A stretch of DNA of 64,000 nucleotides from positions 248,001 to 312,000 of the forward strand of contig NZ_WELI01000006.1 of assembly GCF_009184635.1 (NCBI RefSeq). The letters run 5' to 3'. This document shows positions 9,901 to 17,648 of the stretch, piece after piece. Numbering within the stretch: the stretch's first letter is position 1; every line of letters starts with the position of its first letter. The translations under genes and the position numbers were made by a program. This DNA comes from Rudanella paleaurantiibacter. GTDB taxonomy: Bacteria > Bacteroidota > Bacteroidia > Cytophagales > Spirosomataceae. The notes beneath the pieces were generated by a model that had not been told where the DNA came from, ran no database searches, and was given only the letters and a program-made list of their open reading frames with translations.

Positions 9901-10643
9901 GCAAAAAGCCGGTTGATGCCCTGGTCATCCATAAAATAGAGCAGGGCCGTCAGGTCGAGCCGGAGTGTATCGTCGATCAGCACGAGCGTGCCGCCAGTAC
10001 TGAGGGTGGCAAATATTTCCTGAAACGACACGTCGAAGCCCAGGGGAGCCAGTTGTAGCGTACTGCTTCCGACACCGGCTGCCGATGCGTCGGCTTGCCA
10101 GCGGAGCAGATTAACCAGCGGACCATGCCCCATGCAAACGCCTTTGGGTTGGCCGGTTGAGCCCGAGGTGTACAGTACGTATGCAGTAGAGAAAGGCTCG
10201 GCTGGGTCGACGGGGGCGTTGGTTGTGGTATCGGGCGCAATTACCCGGAGCCCCAGTTCGGTGAACAGGTGGGTGTCAGACGCCGGGGCGAGGCAGGTGC
10301 TCAGTCCCGAATCGGCCTTGATTTGCGCCAGGCGGGCCGCCGGATAGGTTGGGTCGAGAGGAAGGTACGCTTTACCCGCTTTTAAAATGGCCAGAACCGA
10401 GATAACCATCTCCAGACACCGGGTTGTGCTGACGCCGATCAGGCGCGCCGTCCGGTCGTGTTGGATAATGACGCGCGCCAGTTGGTCGGCCCGGTCGTTG
10501 AGTGCCTGATACGTGAGTGATTGGTCGCCGAATACGACGGCTGTCTGGTTAGCGTGTGCCCGAGCTGCCTGTTCGACAAGCCCATGCACCCGCAACCCGG
10601 AAACAGCGTCGCTCCCAGCCTCTTGACGGATAGATGTATGCAT
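3963..10643 (-). CDS. Hybrid NRPS-PKS with built-in aminotransferase (A-T-KS-AT-ACP-AMT)
   Basis: This 2226-aa synthase has no N-terminal condensation domain, so it looks like a loading plus first-extension protein. Domains: adenylation about 20-510 (A3 LYTSGSTGQPKG, A10 Lys500); carrier about 525-595 (GGNS, Ser557); ketosynthase about 615-1045 (Cys787, His923, His962); acyltransferase about 1140-1440 (GHSIGE Ser1237, HAFH at 1333-1336, which indicates malonyl-CoA); ACP about 1535-1610 (GFDSL, Ser1568); a Pro/Ala/Gln-rich linker; class III PLP aminotransferase about 1750-2170 (Lys2006). No ketoreductase is seen. AMT after ACP is the arrangement known in mycosubtilin and microcystin synthases, where a beta-keto thioester is transaminated. 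The inferred product is an amino acid extended by malonate and given a beta-amino group. Pocket residues (about D-V-Q-F-M-A-Q-V-V-K) resemble proline-type codes but differ at one site, so the substrate is uncertain. Confidence 0.93.
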   Translation of the reverse strand: MHTSIRQEAGSDAVSGLRVHGLVEQAARAHANQTAVVFGDQSLTYQALNDRADQLARVIIQHDRTARLIGVSTTRCLEMVISVLAILKAGKAYLPLDPTYPAARLAQIKADSGLSTCLAPASDTHLFTELGLRVIAPDTTTNAPVDPAEPFSTAYVLYTSGSTGQPKGVCMGHGPLVNLLRWQADASAAGVGSSTLQLAPLGFDVSFQEIFATLSTGGTLVLIDDTLRLDLTALLYFMDDQGINRLFAPFVALQYLAEAAVANEQYPASLQEVMTAGEQLKITPQVAQFFAALPHCTLFNQYGPTECHVVTQLTLSGNPATWPALPTIGHPIPGVQVYIVDEARNPVPNGETGEICLGGLCVAEGYLNQPQLTAEKFTSLPLPGHTPVRVYRTGDLGRILPDGSIDFLGRRDDQVKIRGHRVELGEIEVVLSGIEGVRQAVVVTREGAGGQQQIVAYLVTDAPFTNPAGLRKTLESHLPAYMMPWAFVWLPDLPRTTSGKVDKKRLPAPERKRPESIGPFRQARTPLEKQLAHIWAEVLHVDEVGLDDRFFDLGGNSLLAQRLVAALRQQGHTLPVTKLYRFPTIAGVAQVLGQAAPPDVTPSESLRQLSTRQASGDIAIIGLSGRFPGAATLTELWQVLVEGRETIRFFSEAELDPTLPASVRHDPSYVKARGILENADAFDAHFFGLTPAVAQLMDPQQRLFLEIATEALEQTGYLKPNHGQKIGVFAGAGNNSYFPNNVQPNTRLVEAVGSFQVMTLNEKDYIASRTAYQLNLKGPAVSVYSACSTSLLAIAQAVQSLRSGQCDVALAGGVSITVPIKSGHLYQEGAMLSRDGHCRSFDADARGTVFSDGAGVVLLKPLDTALRDGDTIWAVVKGAGVNNDGGGKGGFTAPSAEGQAEAIRMALADAGVGPEHISYVEAHGTATPLGDPIEVEGLTLAFGSGVPKQYCAIGSIKSNMGHLTAASGVAGVIKTVLALRHRQLPPSIHFNRPNPAIDFANSPFFVNHTLRPWHTTQGQKRLAGVSSLGVGGTNVHLILAEAPEPGSPAVPENCTRPVALLTWSAKSAGSLTSYASQLARVLPNPTLPELADTAYTLQTTRPDYLHRRFVVAAPGTDASAQWADAPASHSVNTLTQAPDELVFLFPGQGAQFLGMGRNLYKNEPVFRQAVDTCANLLTGHLDLDIRAVMYPDVSDAKAEQRLNNTRYTQPALFVTEYALATLWSSWGIRPTVLCGHSIGEFVAAHLAGVFSLPDALQLIAIRGQLVSEQPRGHMLSVRMNADAVRELLPPTLSMAAVNGRNLCVVAGPDEPLADFARLLDGRSIPNKPLATSHAFHSAMMEPVVGMFEETVRQIRLNRPQSPIVSTVTGQLLTDTQATDPRYWANHLRDTVRFADAADTLLALGHSVFLEVGPGQTLTTLIRQQALLKTTYALPGIVSHPNWESACQAMLTTLGQLWLYGLTPDWQAFYAGQARQRVTLPTYAFDRKRCWVDPPVGTRQPASETSAPSLLSGPLGVAAPVSIPQSPPTTLMRKHLLLSKINTLLEEASGLDISGGGADQSFLELGFDSLLLTQVAQTLKKEFGLPITFRQLTSAYATPNQLATYLDASLPADQYQPMPAPIPPQAPAVPYPQPDSAQQVPVAGDTPLGLIAQQLQILAKQVALMQGAIPVQQPPIVQNNHAPAPAVVSAPVPKSVSVSVPDITPEEAVELKKPFGATARIERQASGLTPVQEAFIQKLTARYNQKTAGSKAYTETHRATMADPRVVTGFRPRTKELVYPIVVNKSSGSRLWDIDGNEYIDALNGFGSNMFGYQPDFMKAVLHEQIEAGFEVGPQHQLAGEVCELVRAFTGLDRVALCNTGSEAVLGAVRMARTVTGRNLIVAFSGSYHGINDEVLVRGTKKHKSFPAASGIMPESVQNMLILEYGTDESLRLIRERADELAAVLVEPVQSRRPEFVPIQFLKEVRAITAEAGAALIFDEVITGFRMHPGGTQALFGIRADLATYGKVVGGGLPIGVMAGTRTFMDALDGGHWQFGDASVPEVGVTYFAGTFVRHPLALAAAKASLRHMQEIGPALQEALTAKTTRLANALNTFFTQQGLPLYVAHFGSLWKIKWNEEVPYGELLFTLMRDKGIHVWDGFPCFMTEAHTDAEIDTIVRCFIDSVHELTEATFLPRKLINGLKTSPDPVSYEISPVPGARLGRDQQGNPAWFVPNPAQPGRYLQVELQ

Positions 10644-10778
10644 ACGATCGAATCACATGATGATGAGGTTAGGGTGTTGTGTAATGTTCAGGGGGAGGCT
10701 GACCCCGTCCCATTAACAGACTAAATTCTAACTAACTGTAAGTGATTTGTTTATTGTTCGGTCGGCTGCCCGAATACC

Positions 10779-12965
10779 CTACGATTCGTAGCGTTGCGGT
10801 TGTAACGTTTGATCGCGGTACACAGGAGCCTGTTTGACATCGGTGGGTGGGGTAATCTGCAACAGATCGCCCCCTACACGATTCAGCACCACCAGCATAG
10901 GTTGGTTGGTGACACGGGCGTACAGGTTCAGGAGTTGTTTCTCGGCCCGGCCCCAGCTGCTTTGGGCATCAACCACCAGTAGCGACAGCACGCTCTCTTT
11001 CATCAGATATACCGGAATCTGATTGCTGATGAGCGGGGGAAGTTCCAGCACGATCCGGTCGAACTGCGACGGGTCGAAGTCATGATCGTGATCGACCAGA
11101 TACTCGAGGCTCGTCACGTTCATAAAGTCGGCCCGAACGGTGTACGGAAACAGAGTAACCCCGTTTTTGTACACCCGCCGTTCTTTCGGACTCTGCCGGG
11201 GGTAGCAGTAAGCCACCCGCTGATCGGCGTCGGTGTAAAGCCGGTTAAGGCCCTCGGCCACCCACGATTTACCCTGCTTGCCCCGAATGCTGAATAGGGT
11301 CAGTACGGGCGGGTACGGTTTGTCTCGGCTCTGGGCAATTTCGATATTGATAGCGTTGAACAACTGCTCAAACATGGTTCGGGCCGTGCGGGTCACCCGT
11401 GAGTAGACCATGGGCTTTTTCACCGTCGGGAAAATGGCCGTCATGGGCAGACCGATCTGTCGCTCGGACTGTTCGGGTGAGTTGAGGCTTTTGTTGAGCC
11501 AGAACCGGAGGGCCGTTAGCAACAGGGCCAGAAAAACGCCGACACCAAACCCGACAATAATCAGCTGAAGCCGTTTAGAGGGTTGCGGTAGTAGCGGGTA
11601 GTCGGGCGCATCGAGCGGTTCGAGTTTTCCCCCGGCTACGTCCTGCCGTTTGGTCCGCGACTGATCTACGTGCTGGAGGAGGTCGAAATACTCTTTTTCG
11701 GCCACACTCAGGTCACGCTTCAACTGCCGCAACTGTGCTCCCAGCGGGCTGAATTGACTCGTTTTATTATCCAGCTCGTTAATCCGGCGTTGGTACACTT
11801 CCAGCCGGGCCGTTGATTCTTCGTACTCAAGTGTTTTGGCCAGCAGATCGGCACTGATGGTTTGCTGCGGCACTGATTCGTCTGTGGTCGTTGCGGCATC
11901 GTACCGCTGTGCACTGGCTTTCAGTTCATCTTCGGCCTGCTTTACCTTCGTTTGCAGGCGCGTGATTACCGGTTTCGGTTGGTTGTAGGCACGGGCATTG
12001 GCCAGTTGGGCTTCGGCCTGAGCCAGTTTACGCTGCTTCTCCGAAAGGTCGTTGTTTACTTTTTTGATGGTGCCCTGCTGCCCCATTCTCGACCGGAGGG
12101 CTTCCATAGCGGCCTTGGCCGCATTCCGGCGCATCAGTTCTTCGTTGTACTCGCCCACGAGCGCTTCGCGGGAGGCCGCTACGTTACGGGCCTCTTCGTC
12201 ATAATCGAGTACGCGGTGTTGTATGCTGAAGGCCTGCAAATTGGCCTCTGCCTTGTCGAGGGCGGCTTTGGCTTCTTTGAGCTTACCTTCATAATATCCC
12301 ACAACCGAGTTGGTTTCGGCTGTTTTGAGGGTCGAGTACCGCTCATTCAGAATCGAGATGGCATGTACCAGCGTGCGTTGGGCTACAGCCGGGTCGTTGG
12401 CCTCGTACTCCAGCAACATCACGTCGTTGGTGTTTTTGCGGGAGGTAGCGTCCAGTTTTTCGCCAATGACCAGAATCGAGTAAGGCAGTTCCGACTTCAG
12501 GAGCAATTGCTTCACCGGGTTATCGGTAGGCACCTTAGCCAGACTGTCGATGGCTCGGCGCAGGTCAGTCACGTTGCCGTAAATAGGGAGTATGAGCCGC
12601 CAATCGGTCGGAAACGCCTGTTGCAGCTCCTCAAAGCCCGCGCGCCCAAGCACGAGCGTGTCAGGTTCGCTTAGTTGCAGGTGGTCGGCCAGGAGGTTGG
12701 TTCCGATTCGGAGCAGGGTTTCCTTTGATTTGAGGGTGGTGAGCATGTTGTCGAACGCACTCGCCGACTGATCGCCGAACGAGGGGCGCTGATCCGATGT
12801 GATCGAGTAGCCCGACGACAAGCCCGTGTACAACGACGCATACGAAATGTAGGTTTTTACCTCGTTGCGGGTCGCATAAAACGCCATGCCGGCTGTGAGT
12901 AGCGGCAAGACAATAAACCAGATCAGGTGCTGTTTCAGCAACCGGAGTAAGACCTCAATATTCAT
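10779..12965 (-). CDS. Wzc-like polysaccharide co-polymerase with degenerate ATPase domain
   Basis: The 728-aa protein has the two-helix layout of Wzz/Wzc chain-length proteins: a first membrane segment near residues 13-28, a long periplasmic part with heptad-rich coiled coil (about 205-440), and a second membrane segment near 464-486. A cytoplasmic P-loop-like domain follows. Its Walker A region reads RGKQGKSW near 560, without the Ser/Thr normally after Lys-Ser, and the Walker A' region reads VLELPPL, with Glu where Asp is usual. There is no C-terminal tyrosine cluster, only two scattered Tyr residues. It therefore probably controls chain length or forms part of an export channel without BY-kinase activity; this is inference. 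It starts 2 nt after the TolC-like gene and precedes the NRPS-PKS gene by 135 nt. Confidence 0.8.
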   Translation of the reverse strand: MNIEVLLRLLKQHLIWFIVLPLLTAGMAFYATRNEVKTYISYASLYTGLSSGYSITSDQRPSFGDQSASAFDNMLTTLKSKETLLRIGTNLLADHLQLSEPDTLVLGRAGFEELQQAFPTDWRLILPIYGNVTDLRRAIDSLAKVPTDNPVKQLLLKSELPYSILVIGEKLDATSRKNTNDVMLLEYEANDPAVAQRTLVHAISILNERYSTLKTAETNSVVGYYEGKLKEAKAALDKAEANLQAFSIQHRVLDYDEEARNVAASREALVGEYNEELMRRNAAKAAMEALRSRMGQQGTIKKVNNDLSEKQRKLAQAEAQLANARAYNQPKPVITRLQTKVKQAEDELKASAQRYDAATTTDESVPQQTISADLLAKTLEYEESTARLEVYQRRINELDNKTSQFSPLGAQLRQLKRDLSVAEKEYFDLLQHVDQSRTKRQDVAGGKLEPLDAPDYPLLPQPSKRLQLIIVGFGVGVFLALLLTALRFWLNKSLNSPEQSERQIGLPMTAIFPTVKKPMVYSRVTRTARTMFEQLFNAINIEIAQSRDKPYPPVLTLFSIRGKQGKSWVAEGLNRLYTDADQRVAYCYPRQSPKERRVYKNGVTLFPYTVRADFMNVTSLEYLVDHDHDFDPSQFDRIVLELPPLISNQIPVYLMKESVLSLLVVDAQSSWGRAEKQLLNLYARVTNQPMLVVLNRVGGDLLQITPPTDVKQAPVYRDQTLQPQRYES

Positions 12966-12967
12966 TT

Positions 12968-13762
12968 TCAGAATCGTTTCATACGTTGGATAGGAACGCC
13001 CACTAATGACTCGAACTGGTGGACGTTTTTCAGAAACTCACCTTTCACCTGCTCGGTCACCACTTTCGACTCGATGTACCGGTTGGTGGCCGTTGAGATG
13101 GCTTCACTGGTAGCGCGGCCTTTCTGGTTTTCGGCCTCCACAATGCGCAGAGCGGCCAGGGCAGCCTGTTCGTCGGTAAGCCGAAGCTTCAGAATCTGCT
13201 GGGCCGTAATCATGTCCTGATAAATGGTGATCAGTTCCCGACGAATCTGCTGCTCAATAATGTCTTTCTGAATTACCGAGGCCCGGTAGTTGGCCGTAGC
13301 CTGTTTGATCTGATGTTTCCGGCCAAACAGATCATAAAGCGACACCCGGAAGTCGACCCCGAAGCGGTAGCCGTTGGCAATCTGCCCCAGTTGGTCGCCT
13401 TTTTGCAGGAGACTCGTTGTCACCAGCGACTGGTTGCCGCCCGAATAGTTGGCGAAACCCGACGCGTTTTGCAAAATCTGAACCTTTGACAGGTCGCGGG
13501 CGGAGCCAAGTGAGTTGGTCACTTCGTTCTGATACTTAATCAGGGGCGAGTACGAAACGGCCATCTTAACCAGGTCATCGAACGGCATCAGTTGCACGGC
13601 AATGTCCTGGTCTACATCCAGAAACGTGCTGTCGTTGACGATCCCAACCGATTGCCCAAACGAAACTCGATTGCGCGGATTCGGTCGCTGCGCCAGGCAA
13701 ACCGAATGGAATAAGATTATCAGCAGGAAAAATAGACTGATAATCAGATGTTTTACCATCAT
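12968..13762 (-). CDS. Short TolC/OEP-family outer membrane protein
   Basis: A 264-aa protein with a clear signal peptide (hydrophobic core followed by VCLAQ) and two long amphipathic helical stretches typical of the outer membrane efflux protein family, such as the alpha-barrel-like part around residues 165-255. Full TolC proteins are about 400-490 aa and carry two copies of this unit; this one has about one. The frame extends to a GTG at 13786, but the ATG at 13762 puts the signal peptide at the N-terminus. It lies immediately upstream of the Wzc-like gene (2 nt), so it may provide the outer-membrane step for polysaccharide or peptide export. Role inferred. Confidence 0.65.
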   Translation of the reverse strand: MMVKHLIISLFFLLIILFHSVCLAQRPNPRNRVSFGQSVGIVNDSTFLDVDQDIAVQLMPFDDLVKMAVSYSPLIKYQNEVTNSLGSARDLSKVQILQNASGFANYSGGNQSLVTTSLLQKGDQLGQIANGYRFGVDFRVSLYDLFGRKHQIKQATANYRASVIQKDIIEQQIRRELITIYQDMITAQQILKLRLTDEQAALAALRIVEAENQKGRATSEAISTATNRYIESKVVTEQVKGEFLKNVHQFESLVGVPIQRMKRF

Positions 13763-13908
13763 GCTCTTTAACAAATGATTATACACAAGTTATGGGCTTG
13801 ATTGCTGTAACTGGGTATGTGAGTGGCTGCATTCTTTTGACGTGGTTTCGGCATTATGTCACGTCGTTCATGTTAATCCTTTTTGCCAATGTTTGGGGAT
13901 AGGCCGAT

Positions 13909-15168
13909 TCAGGAATTGGAATGCTTAGCCGCGTGGGGAGTATGCATAAAACGGCTGAACGCTTTTCGCATGTTGAACACGGCCCGGGCAAACCGGAGCA
14001 TCAGCGTCGGCACGAGCAGGAGGTCGCGCAGGGTGAGTTGTTGCCAGAGGTAACGAGGTACGGCTAGTAGTAAGCTGCCCAGCAGAATGAGTAACAAAAC
14101 AAGGGGGGTAAGCCAGTATGAGGTGGCCCCGGCCGCCAAGCCCAGCAGCGTTGTCAGCCCCAATACGCCCAGCAGAAGCACGCGCGGAAGTACCAGAGTT
14201 TGCAAAATTTTAAACGCGCCCTCGACTTGGCCCCGACCCAGACTAGCCATTCCCCGCCCGAAATACTGCACCAGAAACTGCCATTGGGCGGCAATCCAGC
14301 GGGTACGTTGGTGCTGAAACACCGCCGGGTTGGCTACTTTTTCGTCGTAGATGAATGCCTTTTCGAGATACGCAATGGGGTGGCCTGCCAGCAGCAGGTT
14401 CATTTCCAATTCTTTATCGTAGCCACCCGTGGTGGTTTGCCCGGCCATAGCCGCCCGCATGAGCGCCGGGTCGAAGGCCATGCCCGAGCCGATCAGGGCG
14501 CTCGAAAGGCCCAGAGCCCGCACCCCTTTCCGAAAAATATGGTTGTTGATCTCTTCGCTGACTGCATCGAGCACGGCCACACCGGCATGGCTGTTTTTCG
14601 CAACCCGGTGCCCCTGCACGGCTCGCCAGCCTCCGGCGAAGGCCGCGTTGATGCGCGCCAGAAAATCAGGGGCCATATGGTTGTCGGCGTCCGAAACGGC
14701 CACTATGTCGTAGGGGTCAGGTGCAATAGCGGCCAAACCCGCATTGATGGCCTTGGTCACAGTCGATTGCTCGAACACAACAGGCACCACCCGAATCGGG
14801 AAAGTGGCCAGTTGGCTCAGGGTTTCGGGCTGGAGCGAGTCGGCAATCACCACCAGGTCGAACCGGTGGGCGGGGTAGTTCTGCTGCAAATTTGCCCGAA
14901 CCGAGTCGATGATAACGGCATCTTCTTTGTAGGCCGGAATCAGTACGGCGATTTTTCGGAAGGTCGTTTGACTGGGTGAGGGTTCCACATCGTCGGCCCG
15001 GCCAAACCGGCCCGCAAGGGCGCAAATGGCTACATACCCCACATTAAATACCAAAAACCCAATCAGAATATACCAGAGGAAAGCGAGAATACCCATACCG
15101 TACGGAGCTTCTTGCGGTTGGTTGAAGCCCTTTAGGTTTTGACGCAAAAAAGTTGGCAAAGCAACCAT
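13909..15168 (-). CDS. Membrane-bound family 2 glycosyltransferase
   Basis: A 419-aa GT2 enzyme. A membrane segment lies near the N-terminus, then a GT-A fold with PAYKED, VIADS and the metal-binding SDAD motif, an acceptor-side DKELEMN motif, and QRTRW, which fits the QxxRW motif of processive synthases such as cellulose and hyaluronan synthases. Two or three C-terminal membrane helices follow. It probably polymerises or transfers sugar at the inner membrane. The frame reaches ATG 15204, but ATG 15168 is preferred because GAGGG stands a few bases before it. It heads the minus-strand run toward the Wzc-like and NRPS genes and is divergent from the ABC exporter. Confidence 0.82.
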   Translation of the reverse strand: MVALPTFLRQNLKGFNQPQEAPYGMGILAFLWYILIGFLVFNVGYVAICALAGRFGRADDVEPSPSQTTFRKIAVLIPAYKEDAVIIDSVRANLQQNYPAHRFDLVVIADSLQPETLSQLATFPIRVVPVVFEQSTVTKAINAGLAAIAPDPYDIVAVSDADNHMAPDFLARINAAFAGGWRAVQGHRVAKNSHAGVAVLDAVSEEINNHIFRKGVRALGLSSALIGSGMAFDPALMRAAMAGQTTTGGYDKELEMNLLLAGHPIAYLEKAFIYDEKVANPAVFQHQRTRWIAAQWQFLVQYFGRGMASLGRGQVEGAFKILQTLVLPRVLLLGVLGLTTLLGLAAGATSYWLTPLVLLLILLGSLLLAVPRYLWQQLTLRDLLLVPTLMLRFARAVFNMRKAFSRFMHTPHAAKHSNS

Positions 15169-15281
15169 CTGACCCTCAGAAAATAAGTAACCCGAACATG
15201 CCACTATTTTGGGTTTCGGCGGGTTTATCCAACAGCCAGACCGGTTCTGATCTGACTGTTACTACTCTACCGACACATACT

Positions 15282-17057
15282 ATGAAGCTACTCTACTCGT
15301 ACTTACGCCATTACTGGGGGTTGTTGATACTGGCGTTGCTGCTGGCCGCTATCAACCAGATTTTCTCTCTGCTCGATCCGTACATTTTTCGCAAAATCAT
15401 TGATCAGTACGTGGTTAAAGAGGGGGCGGTGCTACCCCAAACCACCTTTGCCGATTTCCTGACCGGGGGCGCGGGCATACTTATTTTACAGGCATTGGGC
15501 GTAGCTATGGTGAGCCGCATTGCCAAAAATTTTCAGGATTACTACGTCAATGTTATCACGCAGCGGCTGGGGGCCCGGCTCTATTCCGACGGCCTGCGCC
15601 ACTCGCTCGATTTGCCCTATCAGGTGTTTGAAGATCAGCGTTCGGGCGAGACCCTGGGTATTCTGCAGAAAGTCCGGGCCGATGTAGAAAAGCTGATTCA
15701 GGCCTTCGTTAATATCCTGTTTACCTCGGTGGTGGGTATTGTGTTTGTGATGTGGTACGCCAGTACGGTGTATTGGCCTATTGCACCGGTTTACTTCCTG
15801 ACCATCCCGTTGCTGGGTTTCGTGAGTTCGCTGCTGAGCCGTAAAATCAAGGTGGTGCAAAAGAACATTGTGGCCGAAACCACGGCCCTGGCTGGTTCTA
15901 CCACCGAGAGTCTGCGTAATATCGAGCTGGTCAAAAGTCTGGGCCTTGCCCAACAGGAAACCGAGCGGCTCAACGGCACCACGGAGAAGATTCTGAAGCT
16001 CGAACTTAAAAAAGTGCGCTACATCCGGTCGTTGTCGTTTGTGCAGGGTACGTTTGTCAACCTGCTGCGCAACACCATTATGTTGTTTATGCTGTTTCTG
16101 GTGGTGCAGGGCCGCATTACGGTGGGTGAGTTTTTCTCCTTGTTTATTTACTCCTTCGCCATTTTCGGGCCTTTGCAGGAGCTGGGTAATATCATCAACA
16201 TTTACCGCGAAACCGAAGCGTCGCTGGCCAATTTTGCCCGGATTCTGGATACCCCGAAAGAGGTGCGCCCGGCCCACCCGCGTCCTATCGGAACCATCGA
16301 GCAACTGTCGTTTGATGCGGTTCATTTCAAGCACCTGACGGCCAACTCTCCGGCGCTCAACGGTATTTCGTTTGGCGTCAAAACCGGCGAAACCATTGCG
16401 TTTGTGGGGCCGTCGGGGTCGGGTAAAACCACGCTTGTGAAGCTGTTGGTGGGCCTTTACCCCCCGCTGTCGGGCCATATTCGGTACAACGGCGTGCCGA
16501 ACAACGAAATAGACATGGACGAACTGCGCGAACAGATTGGTTTTGTCACGCAGGACACTCAACTCTTTGCGGGCACCATCCGCGAAAACCTCCGATTTGT
16601 GGCTCCGCAGGCAACCGACGAGGAATGCCTACAGGCTCTGCATCAGGCCGCGGCCGATTCGTTGCTGGCCCGCGCTCCGCAGGGGCTCGATACGGTCATT
16701 GGCGAAGGGGGTGTAAAAGTGTCGGGGGGCGAAAAACAGCGCCTGAGCATTGCGCGGGCTCTGTTGCGGCAACCCGCCCTGCTGGTGTTCGACGAGGCAA
16801 CCTCGGCGCTCGACTCGCTCACCGAAGAAGAAATTACCAATACCGTGCGCCGGTTGTCGGCCTCGCGGCAGCACGTTACCATTCTGATTGCCCACCGGTT
16901 GAGCACTATTCTGCACGCCGACCGCATTTTTGTGCTTGAGAAAGGCAATGTGGTGGAGCAGGGCGGTCATACCGAACTGCTCGAACAGCGCGGGTTGTAT
17001 TACGCTATGTGGCGGCAGCAGATTGGCGAGCGGAAAGAAGCCCTGGCCGTGCGCTAA
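15282..17057 (+). CDS. ABC exporter, fused membrane and ATPase domains
   Basis: A 591-aa half-transporter of the MsbA/lipid-peptide exporter type. Six membrane helices occupy about residues 1-310. The nucleotide-binding domain follows, with Walker [10 protein letters not shown], signature VSGGEKQR, Walker [13 protein letters not shown] and the H-loop in IAHRLST. The open frame extends upstream to 15153, but the start at 15282 is chosen because it begins directly with the first helix and leaves an intergenic region to the divergent glycosyltransferase. The substrate is unknown. Its position opposite the NRPS/glycan run makes export of the peptide, a lipid-linked sugar or a lipopeptide plausible, but this is inference from neighbourhood only. 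Confidence 0.88.
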   Translation: MKLLYSYLRHYWGLLILALLLAAINQIFSLLDPYIFRKIIDQYVVKEGAVLPQTTFADFLTGGAGILILQALGVAMVSRIAKNFQDYYVNVITQRLGARLYSDGLRHSLDLPYQVFEDQRSGETLGILQKVRADVEKLIQAFVNILFTSVVGIVFVMWYASTVYWPIAPVYFLTIPLLGFVSSLLSRKIKVVQKNIVAETTALAGSTTESLRNIELVKSLGLAQQETERLNGTTEKILKLELKKVRYIRSLSFVQGTFVNLLRNTIMLFMLFLVVQGRITVGEFFSLFIYSFAIFGPLQELGNIINIYRETEASLANFARILDTPKEVRPAHPRPIGTIEQLSFDAVHFKHLTANSPALNGISFGVKTGETIAFVGPSGSGKTTLVKLLVGLYPPLSGHIRYNGVPNNEIDMDELREQIGFVTQDTQLFAGTIRENLRFVAPQATDEECLQALHQAAADSLLARAPQGLDTVIGEGGVKVSGGEKQRLSIARALLRQPALLVFDEATSALDSLTEEEITNTVRRLSASRQHVTILIAHRLSTILHADRIFVLEKGNVVEQGGHTELLEQRGLYYAMWRQQIGERKEALAVR

Positions 17058-17097
17058 GGAGCTGCGGATAACCTACCGGTCGTTTGCAAAAGAGCCG

Positions 17098-17105
17098 TAC
17101 CTTTG
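17098..17105 (+). promoter_or_regulatory. Bacteroidota minus-7 box before the peptidylprolyl isomerase gene
   Basis: TACCTTTG matches the TAnnTTTG consensus exactly and lies only 4 nt before the ATG at 17110, so the transcript would be nearly leaderless. No well-spaced TTTG minus-33 element is seen, so support rests on the minus-7 match and position. Confidence 0.5.
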
Positions 17106-17109
17106 TGCC

Positions 17110-17550
17110 ATGAAAAAAGCCGAAATGCGTACCGATAAGGGTACAATGATCATCGAATTTTTTGAGAAAGACGCGCCGGGCACGGTTGCCAACTTTGTAA
17201 AACTGGCCGAATCGGGCTTTTACAATGGCGTTAAGTTCCACCGGGTTATCCCGAACTTCATGATTCAGGGGGGCGACCCCACGGGTACGGGCGCGGGTGG
17301 CCCCGGCTACAGCATTCCCTGTGAACTCGACGGCGACAATCAGTACCACGACCGGGGTGTGTTGAGCATGGCGCATCGGGGCCGTAACACGGGCGGTTCG
17401 CAGTTTTTTATCTGCCATAACCGTCAGAACACGGCTCACCTTGACCGCAACCATACAGTATTCGGTAAGGTAGTGGAGGGTCTCGATGTGATTGACCAGA
17501 TTCGTCAGGGCGATACCATTCAGAGCGTTACGATTACTGAAGAAGCGTAA
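17110..17550 (+). CDS. Cyclophilin-type peptidylprolyl isomerase
   Basis: A 146-aa cytoplasmic cyclophilin that accelerates cis-trans isomerisation at proline. The family core is intact: [15 protein letters not shown] (catalytic Arg and substrate-binding Phe, Met, Gln), the GGSQFFI stretch and [10 protein letters not shown]. No signal peptide is seen when the ATG at 17110 is used. That ATG is preferred to an upstream in-frame start at 16930, which would overlap the ABC transporter gene, and a minus-7 promoter box sits just before it. A strong terminator follows, so the gene is probably transcribed alone or as the last gene after the ABC exporter. Confidence 0.93.
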   Translation: MKKAEMRTDKGTMIIEFFEKDAPGTVANFVKLAESGFYNGVKFHRVIPNFMIQGGDPTGTGAGGPGYSIPCELDGDNQYHDRGVLSMAHRGRNTGGSQFFICHNRQNTAHLDRNHTVFGKVVEGLDVIDQIRQGDTIQSVTITEEA

Positions 17551-17590
17551 GCCGAATTCTGTTAAAAGTGTATTAAATATACGGAAGTAG

Positions 17591-17624
17591 GCCGGGCGGT
17601 TGCAAAAACCGCCCGGCTTTTTTT
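17591..17624 (+). terminator. Intrinsic terminator after the cyclophilin gene
   Basis: An 11-bp perfect stem (GCCGGGCGGTT with AACCGCCCGGC) with a 5-nt loop is followed by seven T residues. It separates the cyclophilin gene from the polysaccharide operon starting at 17649. Confidence 0.92.
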
Positions 17625-17648
17625 ATAGGTTACGCCAAAACTGTAACC

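Noticed and set aside
10644-10778. Promoter before the NRPS-PKS gene
   Set aside because: The gap contains AT-rich sequence but no clean TTTG/TAnnTTTG pair, so readthrough from the Wzc-like gene and a separate promoter cannot be told apart.
13763-13786. GTG start for the TolC-like protein at 13786
   Set aside because: The eight extra residues precede the basic start of the signal peptide; ATG 13762 gives a better signal sequence.
15486-16562. A 358-codon minus-strand open frame
   Set aside because: It is antisense to the ABC exporter and rich in His, Gln and Arg without any recognisable domain.
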